Notes: generated by a model not told the origin, from the sequence alone. 64,000 nucleotides of DNA from Mycobacterium sp. URHD0025 (GCF_000426065.1 NZ_AUEQ01000006.1:496001-560000); one strand, 5' to 3'; counted from the first letter of the stretch, positions 1-9,332 are shown. Program-made: numbers and translations.

Positions 1-31
1 ATCCAATCGGCGGCGGCGGTCGCGATGGAAG

Positions 32-478
32 TCATGACCCAAGTGTGCCCGCAGTGGCATCGGAGTAGGCCAGCTTGCGCAGGACAGGTGCCACCAGCAT
101 CACCAGATCGAATTCGAGATCGGTGAGGTTCTCCCGCATGGTGGCGTGCAACCAGGCGTCGCGCTCGGCGCGGTCCGCCTCCAGCAGGGCCATCCCTGCT
201 GCGGTGATCTCGATGAGCTGTCGGCGACGGTCGTTGTCGTCGGGACGGCGGGCGATCAGGCCGCGGCGGACGAGTTCATTGATGCTGTCTGTCAGCGACT
301 GCGCGCGGACATGCAGGCGAGCGCCCATCTCGGCCGGGGTGGTGGTTCCGGTGCGACTGGCCTCCCCGAGCAGTTCGAGCTGGCTCAAGGTGAGGCCGTG
401 GTCGGGCCGGTGGCGCCGCATCTGGCGGGTGACCGCCATCATCGACTCGCGTAGTTCAGTCGCCGACGTTGCTGCCAT
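32..478 (-). CDS. MarR-family transcriptional regulator
   Basis: A protein of about 148 residues with the winged helix-turn-helix of the MarR family across roughly residues 30-100, including the wing motif DNDRRRQLIEIT that typically contacts the minor groove. MarR proteins bind short palindromes as dimers and usually release DNA on binding a small phenolic or lipophilic ligand. The ATG at 478 is preferred; an in-frame TTG at 484 would add two residues. It is transcribed away from the membrane protein at 588, and two near-identical palindromes lie in the shared upstream region (488-499 and 558-570), so it probably represses itself and its neighbour. Ligand unknown. Confidence 0.85.
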   Translation of the reverse strand: MAATSATELRESMMAVTRQMRRHRPDHGLTLSQLELLGEASRTGTTTPAEMGARLHVRAQSLTDSINELVRRGLIARRPDDNDRRRQLIEITAAGMALLEADRAERDAWLHATMRENLTDLEFDLVMLVAPVLRKLAYSDATAGTLGS

Positions 479-487
479 AGACAAGTT

Positions 488-499
488 ATACCTTGGTAT
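488..499. promoter_or_regulatory. candidate MarR operator 1
   Basis: Perfect inverted repeat ATACC-TT-GGTAT ten bases upstream of the MarR ATG at 478. Its core (TACC..GGTA) recurs at 558-570 on the other side of the divergent intergenic region. Assignment to the adjacent MarR protein is inference. Confidence 0.5.
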
Positions 500-557
500 T
501 CACGCCTATCGTGGCATTTGATGCCCTATGGAGCAAGGGTAGTCCGAAGGAATGCCT

Positions 558-570
558 TACCATTTTGGTA
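558..570. promoter_or_regulatory. candidate MarR operator 2 overlapping the neighbour's ribosome binding site
   Basis: Perfect inverted repeat TACCA-TTT-TGGTA. Its right end runs into the AGGAGGT ribosome binding site (570-576) of the gene starting at 588, so a bound dimer would block the start region. The core matches the palindrome at 488-499. Confidence 0.5.
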
Positions 571-587
571 GGAGGTGCGAGACAGCG

Positions 588-1697
588 ATGACGCGGACAC
601 TGCGATGGGCCCTACTCGTCCTCGCGACTGCCGGCGTCACCGTCCCGCTCGATCTCGTCGGCGTTCCGTCGGCCGCGCTGTTCGCCGGGCTGGTGGTGGG
701 CATTGCGCTGGCCCTCGCGGCCTTGGCGCCGGAACGCATGCCGCGTCGAGCCGGGGTGATCGCCCAGGGGGTGCTCGGCGTTTACATCGGCACGATGGTC
801 CATCACGATGCGGTCAGCGCGATCGGCCCGGATTGGTTGATCGTGCTGGCGATCACCGTCGCCACGCTGGTCCTGAGCGTCGTTGCCGGCGGGTTGCTCG
901 GACTGCACCGCGATGTCAGCCCGTTGACCGGCTCGCTGGCGCTGGTGGCAGGCGGCGCGTCGGGTCTGGTGGCCATCGCCCGTGAGCTCGGTGGCGATGA
1001 TCGCGTCGTCTCCGTCGTCCAGTACCTGCGCGTGGCACTCGTCACCGCGACCATTCCGCTCGTGGTGACCCTCGTGTTCCACGCCGACAGGTCGCATCCC
1101 TCGCCGGCCGCGGCCCAAACCGATTCGGCGCCCTGGTATCTCAGCCTCGTGATGTTGGTTGTGATCGTTGCTGTCGGCGCCGTCGGCGGGCGATGGGTCA
1201 AGCTGCCCGGTGCCGGACTTCTGGGCCCGCTGGCCCTGACGGTGGCACTGCAACTCACCGGCCTGTCCTTCGGGTTGGCGGTCCCGGTACTACTGGTGCA
1301 GGCGGCCTACATGGTGATCGGCTGGCAGGCCGGCATCGCCTTCACCCGGGAGTCGCTGAGTGCCATCGGCCGGATCCTTCCGCTGGCACTGACGCTGATC
1401 GTGGTGCTCGGTGTGGCCACCGCCGGCCTCGGCGTGGTGCTGGCCGACGTCACGGGGATGACGCAACTCGAGGGCTACCTCGCGACAAGTCCGGGTGGGG
1501 TGTACGCGGTGCTGGCCACCGCCGTGGAAACCGGTTCCAATGTCACTTTCATCGTCGCCGCGCAGGTTTTGCGCGTCCTGCTGATGCTGTTCGTCGCGCC
1601 ACTGATGGCCCGGGGCATGGCCCGGCTCGGCAGGCGACGCGGACTTCGTCACGATCAGCCGGCCGACGTCCCCGTTGCCGCGGTGACCAGGCGGTAG
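588..1697 (+). CDS. AbrB-family membrane protein (ammonia monooxygenase-like misnomer family)
   Basis: About 369 residues, almost entirely hydrophobic, with roughly nine to ten membrane segments in two similar halves. Each half carries a small-residue motif (PSAALFAGL near residue 25, LPGAGLLGPLALT near 205), the internal duplication typical of the AbrB membrane family (PF05145). Members are often labelled ammonia monooxygenase without evidence; the function is unsettled and may be transport. The ATG at 588 is chosen because a strong AGGAGGT lies 12 bases upstream; an upstream in-frame ATG at 552 lacks one. It is divergent from the MarR gene and probably under its control. Its 3' end overlaps the convergent gene at 1655 by 43 bases. 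Confidence 0.8.
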   Translation: MTRTLRWALLVLATAGVTVPLDLVGVPSAALFAGLVVGIALALAALAPERMPRRAGVIAQGVLGVYIGTMVHHDAVSAIGPDWLIVLAITVATLVLSVVAGGLLGLHRDVSPLTGSLALVAGGASGLVAIARELGGDDRVVSVVQYLRVALVTATIPLVVTLVFHADRSHPSPAAAQTDSAPWYLSLVMLVVIVAVGAVGGRWVKLPGAGLLGPLALTVALQLTGLSFGLAVPVLLVQAAYMVIGWQAGIAFTRESLSAIGRILPLALTLIVVLGVATAGLGVVLADVTGMTQLEGYLATSPGGVYAVLATAVETGSNVTFIVAAQVLRVLLMLFVAPLMARGMARLGRRRGLRHDQPADVPVAAVTRR

Positions 1698-2419
1698 ATG
1701 ATCGGCTGAGCCGCGACATCATTGGCCTTGAAATTGGCCAGCACGAACGAGCGGAAGGTGCGATCGAACAGCAGGCGCGGCAGGAATGTCCGGAGCGTCG
1801 GCCAGCTGGCGTGGTTGACCACGCTGTAGTCGGTCGGTTCGCCGGGCCGCGGGGCCAGCAGCGTGGAGTCGGGCAGCGAGGTTCTGCGCTGGAACCAGCC
1901 GGCCGTGTATTCCCATGTGGCGTAGACCGTCTCGGCTGAATCGCAGTGAAAGTAGTTGAACAGGAACCAGTGGTCGCTGCAGCGCGCGACGTCGGCGATC
2001 CGGGCTGCGTTACTGGCCGCCAAGCGGTAGGAATGCCCTGCGTTGCGGTCGATTTCGGCAATCATGGCGCGGTAGGCGGCGTCAGCTCGCACGGTGGCGA
2101 TGGCGTCGACACCGGTGGTGCGGATCAGCACCACGAGGTCGTATCGGGCCGGCCGCACACCTGCGCGCGCCAGCAGGGCAGACCCCTCACCGGGCGGGCG
2201 CAACGCCCCGCGGAAGACCGCGGTCTCGACGACGTCATCGCGTTGGGCCAGCTGCTCCGCCCACCTTGTGAGGCGGCCGGCCAGTCGACGGCGCGTGCGT
2301 GACGGCAGCGCAAGCGGCCCGCACCAGCGGCCGGTCTCCGCGGCCAGGACCAGAAATCCGTCGTCGGTCCGGTCGGTGAGCCGGACCGGTACGGCCAGTT
2401 GATCATTGACCAGTTTCAT
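1655..2419 (-). CDS. conserved hypothetical protein, operon partner of the FAD monooxygenase
   Basis: A 254-residue soluble protein with no signal peptide and no domain I can name. Conserved-looking features are an aromatic, acidic stretch (HWFLFNYFHCDSAETVYATW, about residues 155-175) and a C-terminal FRSFVLANFKANDVAAQP segment. It starts 14 bases after the stop of the monooxygenase at 2434 with a GGGGAAAG ribosome binding site, so the two are probably co-transcribed. It may act on the monooxygenase product or be an accessory protein; this is inference only. It overlaps the end of the opposite-strand AbrB gene. Confidence 0.65.
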   Translation of the reverse strand: MKLVNDQLAVPVRLTDRTDDGFLVLAAETGRWCGPLALPSRTRRRLAGRLTRWAEQLAQRDDVVETAVFRGALRPPGEGSALLARAGVRPARYDLVVLIRTTGVDAIATVRADAAYRAMIAEIDRNAGHSYRLAASNAARIADVARCSDHWFLFNYFHCDSAETVYATWEYTAGWFQRRTSLPDSTLLAPRPGEPTDYSVVNHASWPTLRTFLPRLLFDRTFRSFVLANFKANDVAAQPIIYRLVTAATGTSAG

Positions 2420-2433
2420 CAGCTTTCCCCTTC

Positions 2434-3582
2434 TCAGCGTCGGTTCAGACCCGACAGGCGCCAGGCAAGTGCGCGACGCACGGCCGGCAGCTTTCCGGCC
2501 ATCCGCATGACGCGGTTGCGGATGGGGCGGCGTCGAGACGACGCGGTGGCGAGTTCGGTGAGGCGGCTGGTCATCGTCACGACGCCGCGAGCGGTCTGGT
2601 GGCGCGTGGCGGCATAGTCGTCGAGCAACGTCTCGTCGGCGCGGTCTTCTAATACCTTCGAGAGGTGCTCGCCCAGGACGACGGCGTCCTCGATACCGAG
2701 GTTCATGCCCTGCCCACCGGCGGGCGAGTGCACGTGGGCGGCATCGCCCGCCAACAGGATGCGCTTGTCGCGGAAAGCGTCGGCGATGCGGTGATGGACC
2801 CGGAACCGGGAACCCCAGACCACTTCTTCGACCACTGCGGGCCTGGCGGCCGGGCCTCGTTCGTCCAACAGCGATTGCACGAACGCGATGTCGGGGTGCT
2901 GCGGAGCTTCTTCCACAGTGGCGACGATGCGGTACATCCCGTCGGGCAATGGCGCCACGACCACGAGTCCGGCCGGGGAGAAGTAGAGGATCACCTCGTT
3001 GGCCGGGACACCGCCCGACAGGCCGACATCGGCGAGTGCGAACGATTCGCCGTAAGTGCCACCGCTGAACGCGATGCCGGCGTGTTCGCGGACCGTGCTG
3101 TGCATGCCGTCGGCGCCGATCAGGTACCGGGCCCGGATCTGCTGACCGTCAGCGAGGGTGGCGATCGCGTGGTCGCCGCTCTGCCGGATCCCGGTCACCG
3201 TGGCCGGGCGCAGCACCTTGCCGCCGAGCTGCTCCAGGCGGTTGAGCAAGAAGGCCTCGGTGTCGGCCTGCGAGATCATCAGCGTGTACGGATAGCGGGT
3301 GGGCAGGTCGCTGAACGGCACCGCGATGAGTAGGTCGTCGCGGTCCCGGATGGTGAAGGTCGGGGTGTGTAGGCCGCGTGCGACGAGGTCGTCGACAACG
3401 TCGTAGGGCTCCAGCAATTCCAGGGTGTGGGGATGGACCACAGCGGCCCGTGACGTGTTGGCGCCCTCGGCCTGGCGGTCCACCACGGTCACCTCGTGGC
3501 CATGTTGGGTCAACACGATCGCGGCGGTCAGGCCGACAGGGCCGGCTCCGACGATGAGGACGTCGGTGGTGAACGCTTGCAT
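2434..3582 (-). CDS. FAD-dependent monooxygenase (PheA/TfdB, aromatic hydroxylase type)
   Basis: A 382-residue group A flavoprotein monooxygenase. Visible motifs are the N-terminal dinucleotide-binding GAGPVG (residues 12-17), the GADGMHSTVR motif (156-165) and the second FAD/ribityl motif GDAAHVHSPAGG (279-290). These enzymes use NAD(P)H and O2 to hydroxylate phenolic or polyketide-like substrates. It is shorter than phenol hydroxylases because the C-terminal thioredoxin-like domain is absent, as in antibiotic-modifying members such as rifampicin monooxygenases; the substrate cannot be told from sequence. It is divergent from a TetR regulator with four operator-like repeats between them, so it is probably induced by its substrate. 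Confidence 0.85.
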   Translation of the reverse strand: MQAFTTDVLIVGAGPVGLTAAIVLTQHGHEVTVVDRQAEGANTSRAAVVHPHTLELLEPYDVVDDLVARGLHTPTFTIRDRDDLLIAVPFSDLPTRYPYTLMISQADTEAFLLNRLEQLGGKVLRPATVTGIRQSGDHAIATLADGQQIRARYLIGADGMHSTVREHAGIAFSGGTYGESFALADVGLSGGVPANEVILYFSPAGLVVVAPLPDGMYRIVATVEEAPQHPDIAFVQSLLDERGPAARPAVVEEVVWGSRFRVHHRIADAFRDKRILLAGDAAHVHSPAGGQGMNLGIEDAVVLGEHLSKVLEDRADETLLDDYAATRHQTARGVVTMTSRLTELATASSRRRPIRNRVMRMAGKLPAVRRALAWRLSGLNRR

Positions 3583-3594
3583 TTCGACTCCTTT

Positions 3595-3681
3595 GTCAAC
3601 AACTGTTGGTCAACGCTTGTTGACATCAATGTAGGACCGGCTGAGCTCTAAGTCAACGGTTGTTGGCCTACAATTGTTGGC
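3595..3681. promoter_or_regulatory. four-site TetR operator array between monooxygenase and its regulator
   Basis: Four 16-bp sites of the form GTCAAC-N4-GTTGRY lie at 3595-3610, 3609-3624 (perfect arms GTCAAC/GTTGAC), 3652-3667 and 3666-3681 (GCCTAC/GTTGGC). They form two pairs in which the second site begins 14 bases after the first. One pair sits just upstream of the monooxygenase start and the other abuts the regulator ATG at 3682. The regular spacing and position strongly suggest the binding array of the adjacent TetR protein, with autoregulation. Confidence 0.7.
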
Positions 3682-4227
3682 ATGCGACGACCGGCAGCCG
3701 AGACCAAGTCCGTCATCCTCGCCGCGGCCCGCGAGCGCTTCGCCGCCGACGGGTACGAGCGGGCCACCATCCGGGCCATCGCGGGCGATGCCGGCATCGA
3801 CCCGTCGATGGTGATGCGGTACTACGGCAACAAGGAGCGGTTGTTCGCCGCGGCCGCCGAATTCGATTTGGAATTGCCGGATCTCGCCTTGGTGCCGCAC
3901 GACCAACTGGGCGCCGCGATGGCCGCGCATTTCCTCGAGCGCTGGGAGCGCGACGAAGCACTGCTGATCCTGTTGCGGGCCGGCGTGACGAATGACGCCG
4001 TCGCCGAGCGGATGCGGACCATCTTCGCCGCCCAACTCGCCCCGGCGATCGCCAAACTCACCGCAGATGCGCCCGACACCGCGACCCGGGCGAGCCTGGT
4101 CGCCTCGCAGGTGCTCGGCATGGCGCTGTGCCGCTACGTTCTGGCCTTCGGGCCACTGGTGGACATGGACCGCCAGCAGGTCGTCGACTGGTTGGGCCCC
4201 ACCCTGCAGCGGTATCTGGTCGGCTAG
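3682..4227 (+). CDS. TetR-family transcriptional regulator
   Basis: A 181-residue regulator with an N-terminal TetR helix-turn-helix (about residues 8-55: [19 protein letters not shown] then [14 protein letters not shown]) and a helical C-terminal ligand domain of the type found in many actinobacterial TetR proteins. It is divergent from the FAD monooxygenase operon and its ATG directly follows a four-site operator array, so it most likely represses both itself and the monooxygenase. It ends with a 4-base convergent overlap with the purine nucleoside phosphorylase gene. Confidence 0.85.
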   Translation: MRRPAAETKSVILAAARERFAADGYERATIRAIAGDAGIDPSMVMRYYGNKERLFAAAAEFDLELPDLALVPHDQLGAAMAAHFLERWERDEALLILLRAGVTNDAVAERMRTIFAAQLAPAIAKLTADAPDTATRASLVASQVLGMALCRYVLAFGPLVDMDRQQVVDWLGPTLQRYLVG

Positions 4228-5012
4228 ATCCGCTCGATCACCGAACGCAGCAGCGCACCCATCCGGGTCGCGGACCGGCGTCCGGCCTCGAGCACCTCGG
4301 CGTGGCTGAGCGGTTCGCCGGTCATCCCCGCGGCCAGGTTGGTCACCATCGAGATGGCCAGTACCTGCAGGCCCGCGGCCCGGGCAGCGATCGTCTCGTG
4401 CACGGTCGACATTCCGACCAGGTCGGCGCCCAGGGTGCGCAGCATCCGGATCTCGGCCGGAGTCTCGTAGTGCGGGCCGGGCAGTCCGGCGTACACGCCC
4501 TCGGCCAGCGTGGGCTCGATGTCGCGGGCCAGGGCCCGCAGCGTGGGGGAGTAGGCGTCGACCAGATCGACGAACTGCGCGCCGACCAGCGGGGATCGTG
4601 CGGTGAGATTGAGGTGGTCGCTGATCAGCACCGGCTGGCCGACCTGATATTCGGCACGCAGGCCGCCTGCGGCGTTGGTGAGCACCACGGTCGATACGCC
4701 CGTGGCCGCCGCGGCCCGCACCGGATGAACCACATGCTGCAGGTCATGGCCTTCGTAGGCGTGGATGCGCCCGGCCAGCACCAGGACGCGATGGTCACGG
4801 ATGCGCAGCGAGTGGACCTGACCACCGTGCCCGGCCGCGCTCGGCGGGGTGAAGCCCGGCAGATCGGCCATCGGCACGGTGGCGACAGCGTCGCCGAGCT
4901 CGGCCACCGCGGGCGCCCAGCCCGATCCGAGCACGACCGCGACGTCGTGGCGCTCGGTGCCGGTGCGCTCGGCGATGGCTTCTGCGGCGCTGGAGGCCTG
5001 CGGGTCGGTCAC
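4224..5012 (-). CDS. deoD: purine nucleoside phosphorylase
   Basis: A 262-residue trimeric-type purine nucleoside phosphorylase, which cleaves inosine or guanosine (and deoxy forms) with phosphate to base plus ribose-1-phosphate in purine salvage. Motifs include the phosphate-binding GSGW near residue 29, the [15 protein letters not shown] segment near 190 containing the base-binding Tyr/Glu, and VLTNAAGGL near 112. Length matches the family and the M. tuberculosis enzyme (Rv3307). Start is a GTG at 5012; a TAAGCT element (5026-5021 on this strand) only a few bases upstream suggests a leaderless transcript. Divergent from amiB1. Confidence 0.92.
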   Translation of the reverse strand: MTDPQASSAAEAIAERTGTERHDVAVVLGSGWAPAVAELGDAVATVPMADLPGFTPPSAAGHGGQVHSLRIRDHRVLVLAGRIHAYEGHDLQHVVHPVRAAAATGVSTVVLTNAAGGLRAEYQVGQPVLISDHLNLTARSPLVGAQFVDLVDAYSPTLRALARDIEPTLAEGVYAGLPGPHYETPAEIRMLRTLGADLVGMSTVHETIAARAAGLQVLAISMVTNLAAGMTGEPLSHAEVLEAGRRSATRMGALLRSVIERI

Positions 5013-5059
5013 GATAGGCGAGCTTATCCGCCGGAAACGGGCAGTGAGATACTGCGAGG

Positions 5060-6244
5060 ATGCCGTCTGCCACCGCCTCGCTGAGCGTCGAGGACGCGAT
5101 CAATCGGCGTCGTGGCGACCTCATCGAGCTCTCGCACTCGATCCACGCCGAGCCCGAACTGGCATTCGCCGAGTACCGCAGCTGTGCCAAGACGCAGGCG
5201 CTGGTGGCGGAGTACGGATTCGACATCACCGCCGCCCCGGGTGGACTGGACACCGCGTTCCGGGCGACGTACGGCAGTGGCCCGCTCGTCATCGGAATCT
5301 GCGCCGAGTACGACGCACTGCCCGAGATCGGGCATGCGTGCGGACACAACATCATCGCGGCCTCGGCCGTCGGCACCGCCCTGGCCTTGGCCGACGTCGC
5401 CGACGACCTGGGCCTGACCGTCGTGCTCGTCGGGACCCCGGCCGAGGAGCTCGGCGGTGGAAAAGTATTGCTGCTCAACGCCGGAGTGTTCGACGACATC
5501 GCCGCGACGGTCATGCTGCACCCCGGGCCGGTGGACATCGCCGCGGCCCGCTCGCTGGCGCTGTCCGAGGTGACGGTCGATTACACCGGGCGGGAGTCGC
5601 ATGCGGCTGTGGCTCCCTATCTCGGCATCAACGCCGGCGACGCGGTCACGGTCGCGCAGGTGGCCATCGGTCTGCTGCGCCAGCAGCTGATGCCAGGCCA
5701 GATGGTGCACGGCATCGTGACCCACGGCGGGCAGGCCACCAACGTCATCCCCGGCCGGGCCGAGATGCGCTACACCATGCGGGCCACCGACATGCCGGCG
5801 CTGCGAGAGCTGGAAGGCCGCATGGCCGGATGCTTTTCGGCCGGAGCGCTGGCGACCGGCTGCGAGCACCAGGTCACCGAGATCGGTCCCGCCTACGCCG
5901 AATTGGCGCCCGACCCATGGCTTTCCGAGACCATCCGCGCCGAGATGCGGCGCCTGGGCCGTAGTCCGTTGCCGGAGAACGTGGAGGCAAGTGTGCCACT
6001 GGGCAGTACCGATATGGGCAACATCAGTCAGGTGATGCCCGGCATCCATCCGGTGATCGGTATCGACTCGGGCGGGGCGGCGATCCACCAACCTGCGTTC
6101 ACCGCGGCAGCGGCCGGTCCCAGCGCCGACAAGGCCGTGCTGGAGGGCGCGATCATGTTGGCGCGCACCGTGGTTCAACTGGCCGAGACGCCGGCCGAGC
6201 GCGATCGGGTGCTTCAGGCGCAGCAGGTCAGGCGGGCCTCATGA
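5060..6244 (+). CDS. amiB1: M20-family amidohydrolase AmiB1
   Basis: A 394-residue metal-dependent amidohydrolase/peptidase of the M20D (aminoacylase/IAA-amino acid hydrolase) type. Seen: the [16 protein letters not shown] start typical of the family, the metal ligand segment ACGHNI near residue 95, and PAEELGGGK near 133. It would cleave an N-acyl or amide bond; the substrate is unknown. It corresponds by order and sequence to Rv3306c. It overlaps amiA1 by ATGA, so the pair is translationally coupled. A GATACT element at 5048-5053 lies seven bases before the ATG, suggesting a leaderless message. Confidence 0.9.
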   Translation: MPSATASLSVEDAINRRRGDLIELSHSIHAEPELAFAEYRSCAKTQALVAEYGFDITAAPGGLDTAFRATYGSGPLVIGICAEYDALPEIGHACGHNIIAASAVGTALALADVADDLGLTVVLVGTPAEELGGGKVLLLNAGVFDDIAATVMLHPGPVDIAAARSLALSEVTVDYTGRESHAAVAPYLGINAGDAVTVAQVAIGLLRQQLMPGQMVHGIVTHGGQATNVIPGRAEMRYTMRATDMPALRELEGRMAGCFSAGALATGCEHQVTEIGPAYAELAPDPWLSETIRAEMRRLGRSPLPENVEASVPLGSTDMGNISQVMPGIHPVIGIDSGGAAIHQPAFTAAAAGPSADKAVLEGAIMLARTVVQLAETPAERDRVLQAQQVRRAS

Positions 6245-7407
6245 GTGTGTTGTCGCACGCTGCTGCCCGCTGGTTGTCGGCCAACTACGACGAGATGGTG
6301 TCGTGGCGGCGGCATCTGCATGCCCATCCGGAGCTGGGCCGCCAAGAGTTCGCCACCACCGAATTCGTGGCCCGCCACCTGGCCGACGCCGGGCTGAATC
6401 CCAAGGTGCTGCCGGGCGGTACCGGTTTGACCTGTGACTTCGGGCCCGAGGACGGTCCACGGATCGCCCTGCGGGCCGACATGGACGCTCTGCCGATGGC
6501 CGACCGTACGGGCGCGTCCTATGCCTCGACGGTTCCCAATGTCGCGCACGCCTGCGGGCACGACGCGCACACCGCGGTGCTGCTCGGCACGGCGATGGCC
6601 CTGGCGTCGGTGCCGGAGTTGCCGGTCGGGGTCCGGCTGCTGTTCCAGGCCGCCGAGGAGCTCATGCCCGGTGGCGCCATCGATGCGATCAACGCGGGCG
6701 TGCTGACCGGCGTGAGCCGGATCTTCGCGCTGCACTGTGACCCGAGGCTGGCCGTCGGTCGGGTGGCCACCAAGCCCGGTCCGATCACCTCGGCAGCCGA
6801 CTCCATCGAAATCACCCTGCACTCGCCCGGCGGGCACACTTCCCGGCCGCACCTGACCGGTGACCTGGTCTACGGGTTGGGCACGCTCATCACCGGGTTG
6901 CCCGGCGTGCTGTCGCGTCGTATCGACCCCCGCCACGACACCGTGATGGTGTGGGGTGCGGTCAATGCCGGTGTGGCCGCCAACGCCATCCCGCAGATCG
7001 GCACTCTGGCCGGCACGATCCGTACCGCCAGCCGCGATACCTGGTTGACGCTGGAATCCATTGTGGAAGAGACGGTTACGGCGCTACTGGCCCCGCTCAA
7101 CATCACCCACAGCCTCAACTACCGGCGCGGCGTGCCTCCGGTGGTCAACGAAGAGGTGTCCACGCGCATCCTCACCCACGCGATCGAGAGCGTCGGTCCC
7201 GACGTGCTCGCCGACACCCATCAGTCGGGCGGCGGTGAGGACTTCTCCTGGTACCTCGAAGACGTGCCCGGCGCCATGGGCCGGCTCGGGGTGTGGAGCG
7301 GGCAGGGTCCGCAGCTGGATCTGCACCAGCCCACGTTCGACATCGACGAGCGTGCGCTCGGCGTCGGCGTGCGCACGATGGTCAACATCGTCGCCGCCTC
7401 TGCCTAG
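6241..7407 (+). CDS. amiA1: M20-family amidohydrolase AmiA1
   Basis: A 388-residue paralogue of the upstream AmiB1. It has the M20D motifs WRRHLHAHPELGRQEF near residue 21, ALRADMDALPM near 80, the metal-binding ACGHDAHTAVLLG near 103 and AAEELMPGG near 138, and the dimerisation-domain GGHTSRPH near 198. All metal ligands expected for an amidohydrolase seem present, so it should hydrolyse N-acylated amino acids or similar amides. It overlaps amiB1 by four bases and ends beside the convergent gene at 7408. Corresponds to Rv3305c. Confidence 0.9.
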   Translation: MSVLSHAAARWLSANYDEMVSWRRHLHAHPELGRQEFATTEFVARHLADAGLNPKVLPGGTGLTCDFGPEDGPRIALRADMDALPMADRTGASYASTVPNVAHACGHDAHTAVLLGTAMALASVPELPVGVRLLFQAAEELMPGGAIDAINAGVLTGVSRIFALHCDPRLAVGRVATKPGPITSAADSIEITLHSPGGHTSRPHLTGDLVYGLGTLITGLPGVLSRRIDPRHDTVMVWGAVNAGVAANAIPQIGTLAGTIRTASRDTWLTLESIVEETVTALLAPLNITHSLNYRRGVPPVVNEEVSTRILTHAIESVGPDVLADTHQSGGGEDFSWYLEDVPGAMGRLGVWSGQGPQLDLHQPTFDIDERALGVGVRTMVNIVAASA

Positions 7408-7875
7408 CTACGGTCCGATGTTGCGCGCCGGACGGGTCCGCAGATCGTGCACGTACTCTTCGGGCGCGCCGGCAATCTCCGCGGCATCGGCCATCACCCC
7501 GAGGTAGCGGGCGGAGGGCAGACCGCCCTCCCAGGCGTCGACCACGTAGAGCCAGGCCAGCACCGGATCGGTGTTGGTGTCCGACGACAGCCGGTGCACC
7601 CGGCAGCGGATCTTCTTGTGGAACCCGAGTTCGGAGCCTTCCCACCGGTCGAGCGAGTGCTCATCGGCCGGCGTCATGTCGTAGAGCACGACGAACACCT
7701 TCGACAGCGGGTCCTGGACGACGGTCGCCAGCGCGCCTTCCCAGCCGATGTCCTCACCGCCGAAAGTCAGCCGCCAGCCGTGCAGCCAGCCGGTACCCGC
7801 CATCGGCGAGTGCGGAGCCCGCTCGAGCATTTGCTCCGGGTGCATATTCGATCCATACGCGGCGTAGAGCGGCAC
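7408..7875 (-). CDS. gamma-glutamylcyclotransferase-like protein
   Basis: A 155-residue protein beginning with the signature YGSNMHPEQM of the gamma-glutamylcyclotransferase (GGCT/AIG2) fold. The later DRWEGSELGFHKK segment fits the position of the catalytic Glu and the EG...Y/F-K motif. Such enzymes cyclise gamma-glutamyl amines to 5-oxoproline, but many family members have other or unknown roles. Corresponds to Rv3304 by position. Start ATG at 7875; only 41 bases separate it from the divergent lpdA start. Confidence 0.75.
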   Translation of the reverse strand: MPLYAAYGSNMHPEQMLERAPHSPMAGTGWLHGWRLTFGGEDIGWEGALATVVQDPLSKVFVVLYDMTPADEHSLDRWEGSELGFHKKIRCRVHRLSSDTNTDPVLAWLYVVDAWEGGLPSARYLGVMADAAEIAGAPEEYVHDLRTRPARNIGP

Positions 7876-7916
7876 GGTTAGACAGCTTAATCGGCGAAGT
7901 TGGTTAGGTTGGTGCC

Positions 7917-9332
7917 GTGGCTACCCGCATCGTGATCATCGGCGGAGGACCCGCCGGCTATGAAGCGGCGCTCGTCGCCGCGGCCCGCGGCCCGGAGGTC
8001 GCTCACGTCACCATCGTCGACAGCGACGGCATCGGCGGCGCGTGCGTCCTGTGGGATTGTGTGCCGTCCAAGACGTTCATCGCCTCCACGGGTGTGCGTA
8101 CCGAGCTGCGGCGAGCCCCCAACCTGGGATATTCGCTGGATTTCGAGCAGTCCAAGATCTCGCTGCCGGAGATCAACGAGCGGGTCAAGACGTTGGCCAC
8201 CGCCCAGTCCGATGACATCGCCGGAAGGCTGCGCGGCGACGGCATCGAGCTGATCGCGGGCCGCGGCGAGCTCATCGACGACGTTCCCGGCATGGCTCAG
8301 CACCGGGTCAAAATCACCGGCGCCGACGGCGCGGTCAGCCATTTGACCGCCGATGTGGTGTTGATCGCCACAGGTGCCAGCCCGCGGGTGCTGCCGAACG
8401 CCGCGCCCGACGGGGAACGCATCCTCAACTGGCGCCAGCTCTACGACCTCGACGCGCTGCCCGAACACCTCGTGGTGGTGGGCTCGGGTGTCACCGGCGC
8501 GGAGTTCGTCAACGCCTACACCGAGCTCGGCGTGACCGTGACGGTGGTGGCCAGCCGTGACCAGATCCTGCCGCACGAGGACTCCGACGCCGCCGCGGTG
8601 CTGGAGGAGGTGTTCTCCGAACGCGGTGTCACGCTGATCAAGAATGCCCGGGCGGAGTCGGTCACCCGCACCGAGGACGGGGTGCTCGTCACCATGGCCG
8701 ACGGTCGTACGGTCAAGGGCAGCCACGCCCTGATGACGGTCGGTTCGGTTCCGAACACGAGTGGCCTCGGCCTTGAGCGCGTCGGCATCGAACTCGGGCC
8801 GGGCAATTACCTCAAAGTCGACCGGGTGTCGAGGACCACGGTGCCCGGCATCTACGCGGCGGGGGACTGCACAGGGTTGCTTCCACTGGCCTCGGTGGCA
8901 GCCATGCAGGGACGTATCGCGATGTATCACGCGCTGGGCGAGGCGGTGGCCCCGATCCGGTTGCGGACCGTCGCCGCAGCGGTCTTCACCCGCCCGGAGA
9001 TCGCCGCCGTCGGCGTGCCGCAGGCCGCGATCGACGACGGGTCTGTGCCGGCCCGCACCCTGACGCTGCCGCTCAACACGAATGCCCGTGCCAAGATGTC
9101 CAGCCTGCGCCGCGGCTTTGTCAAGATCTTCTGCCGCCCGGCGACCGGCGTGGTGATCGGCGGCGTGGTGGTGGCACCGATCGCCTCCGAATTGATCCTG
9201 CCGATCGCGCTGGCCGTGCAGAACGGCATCCCGGTCGACGAGCTGGCCCAGACCTTCTCGGTGTACCCGTCGTTGTCCGGCTCGATCACCGAGGCGGCAC
9301 GCCAGTTGATGAAACACGACGACCTGGACTAG
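7917..9332 (+). CDS. lpdA: NAD(P)H quinone reductase LpdA (flavoprotein disulfide reductase family)
   Basis: A 471-residue member of the pyridine nucleotide-disulfide oxidoreductase family: FAD motif GGGPAGYEAALVAA at residue 10, redox CX4C in GGACVLWDCVPSK near 43, NAD motif GSGVTGAEF near 188, and GIYAAGDCTG near 316. The C-terminal His-Glu dyad of true lipoamide dehydrogenases is replaced (VYPSLSGS instead of HPTLSE), matching the M. tuberculosis LpdA (Rv3303c), which is reported to be a quinone reductase and not a lipoamide dehydrogenase. Start GTG at 7917; a TAGGTT element seven bases upstream suggests a leaderless transcript. Followed by glpD2 in the same direction. Confidence 0.92.
   Translation: MATRIVIIGGGPAGYEAALVAAARGPEVAHVTIVDSDGIGGACVLWDCVPSKTFIASTGVRTELRRAPNLGYSLDFEQSKISLPEINERVKTLATAQSDDIAGRLRGDGIELIAGRGELIDDVPGMAQHRVKITGADGAVSHLTADVVLIATGASPRVLPNAAPDGERILNWRQLYDLDALPEHLVVVGSGVTGAEFVNAYTELGVTVTVVASRDQILPHEDSDAAAVLEEVFSERGVTLIKNARAESVTRTEDGVLVTMADGRTVKGSHALMTVGSVPNTSGLGLERVGIELGPGNYLKVDRVSRTTVPGIYAAGDCTGLLPLASVAAMQGRIAMYHALGEAVAPIRLRTVAAAVFTRPEIAAVGVPQAAIDDGSVPARTLTLPLNTNARAKMSSLRRGFVKIFCRPATGVVIGGVVVAPIASELILPIALAVQNGIPVDELAQTFSVYPSLSGSITEAARQLMKHDDLD

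Noticed and set aside
7887..9317. A long open frame opposite lpdA on the reverse strand
   Set aside because: It is a high-GC antisense shadow: composition is His/Arg/Asp/Gly rich, no domain is recognisable, and lpdA on the other strand has full family motifs.
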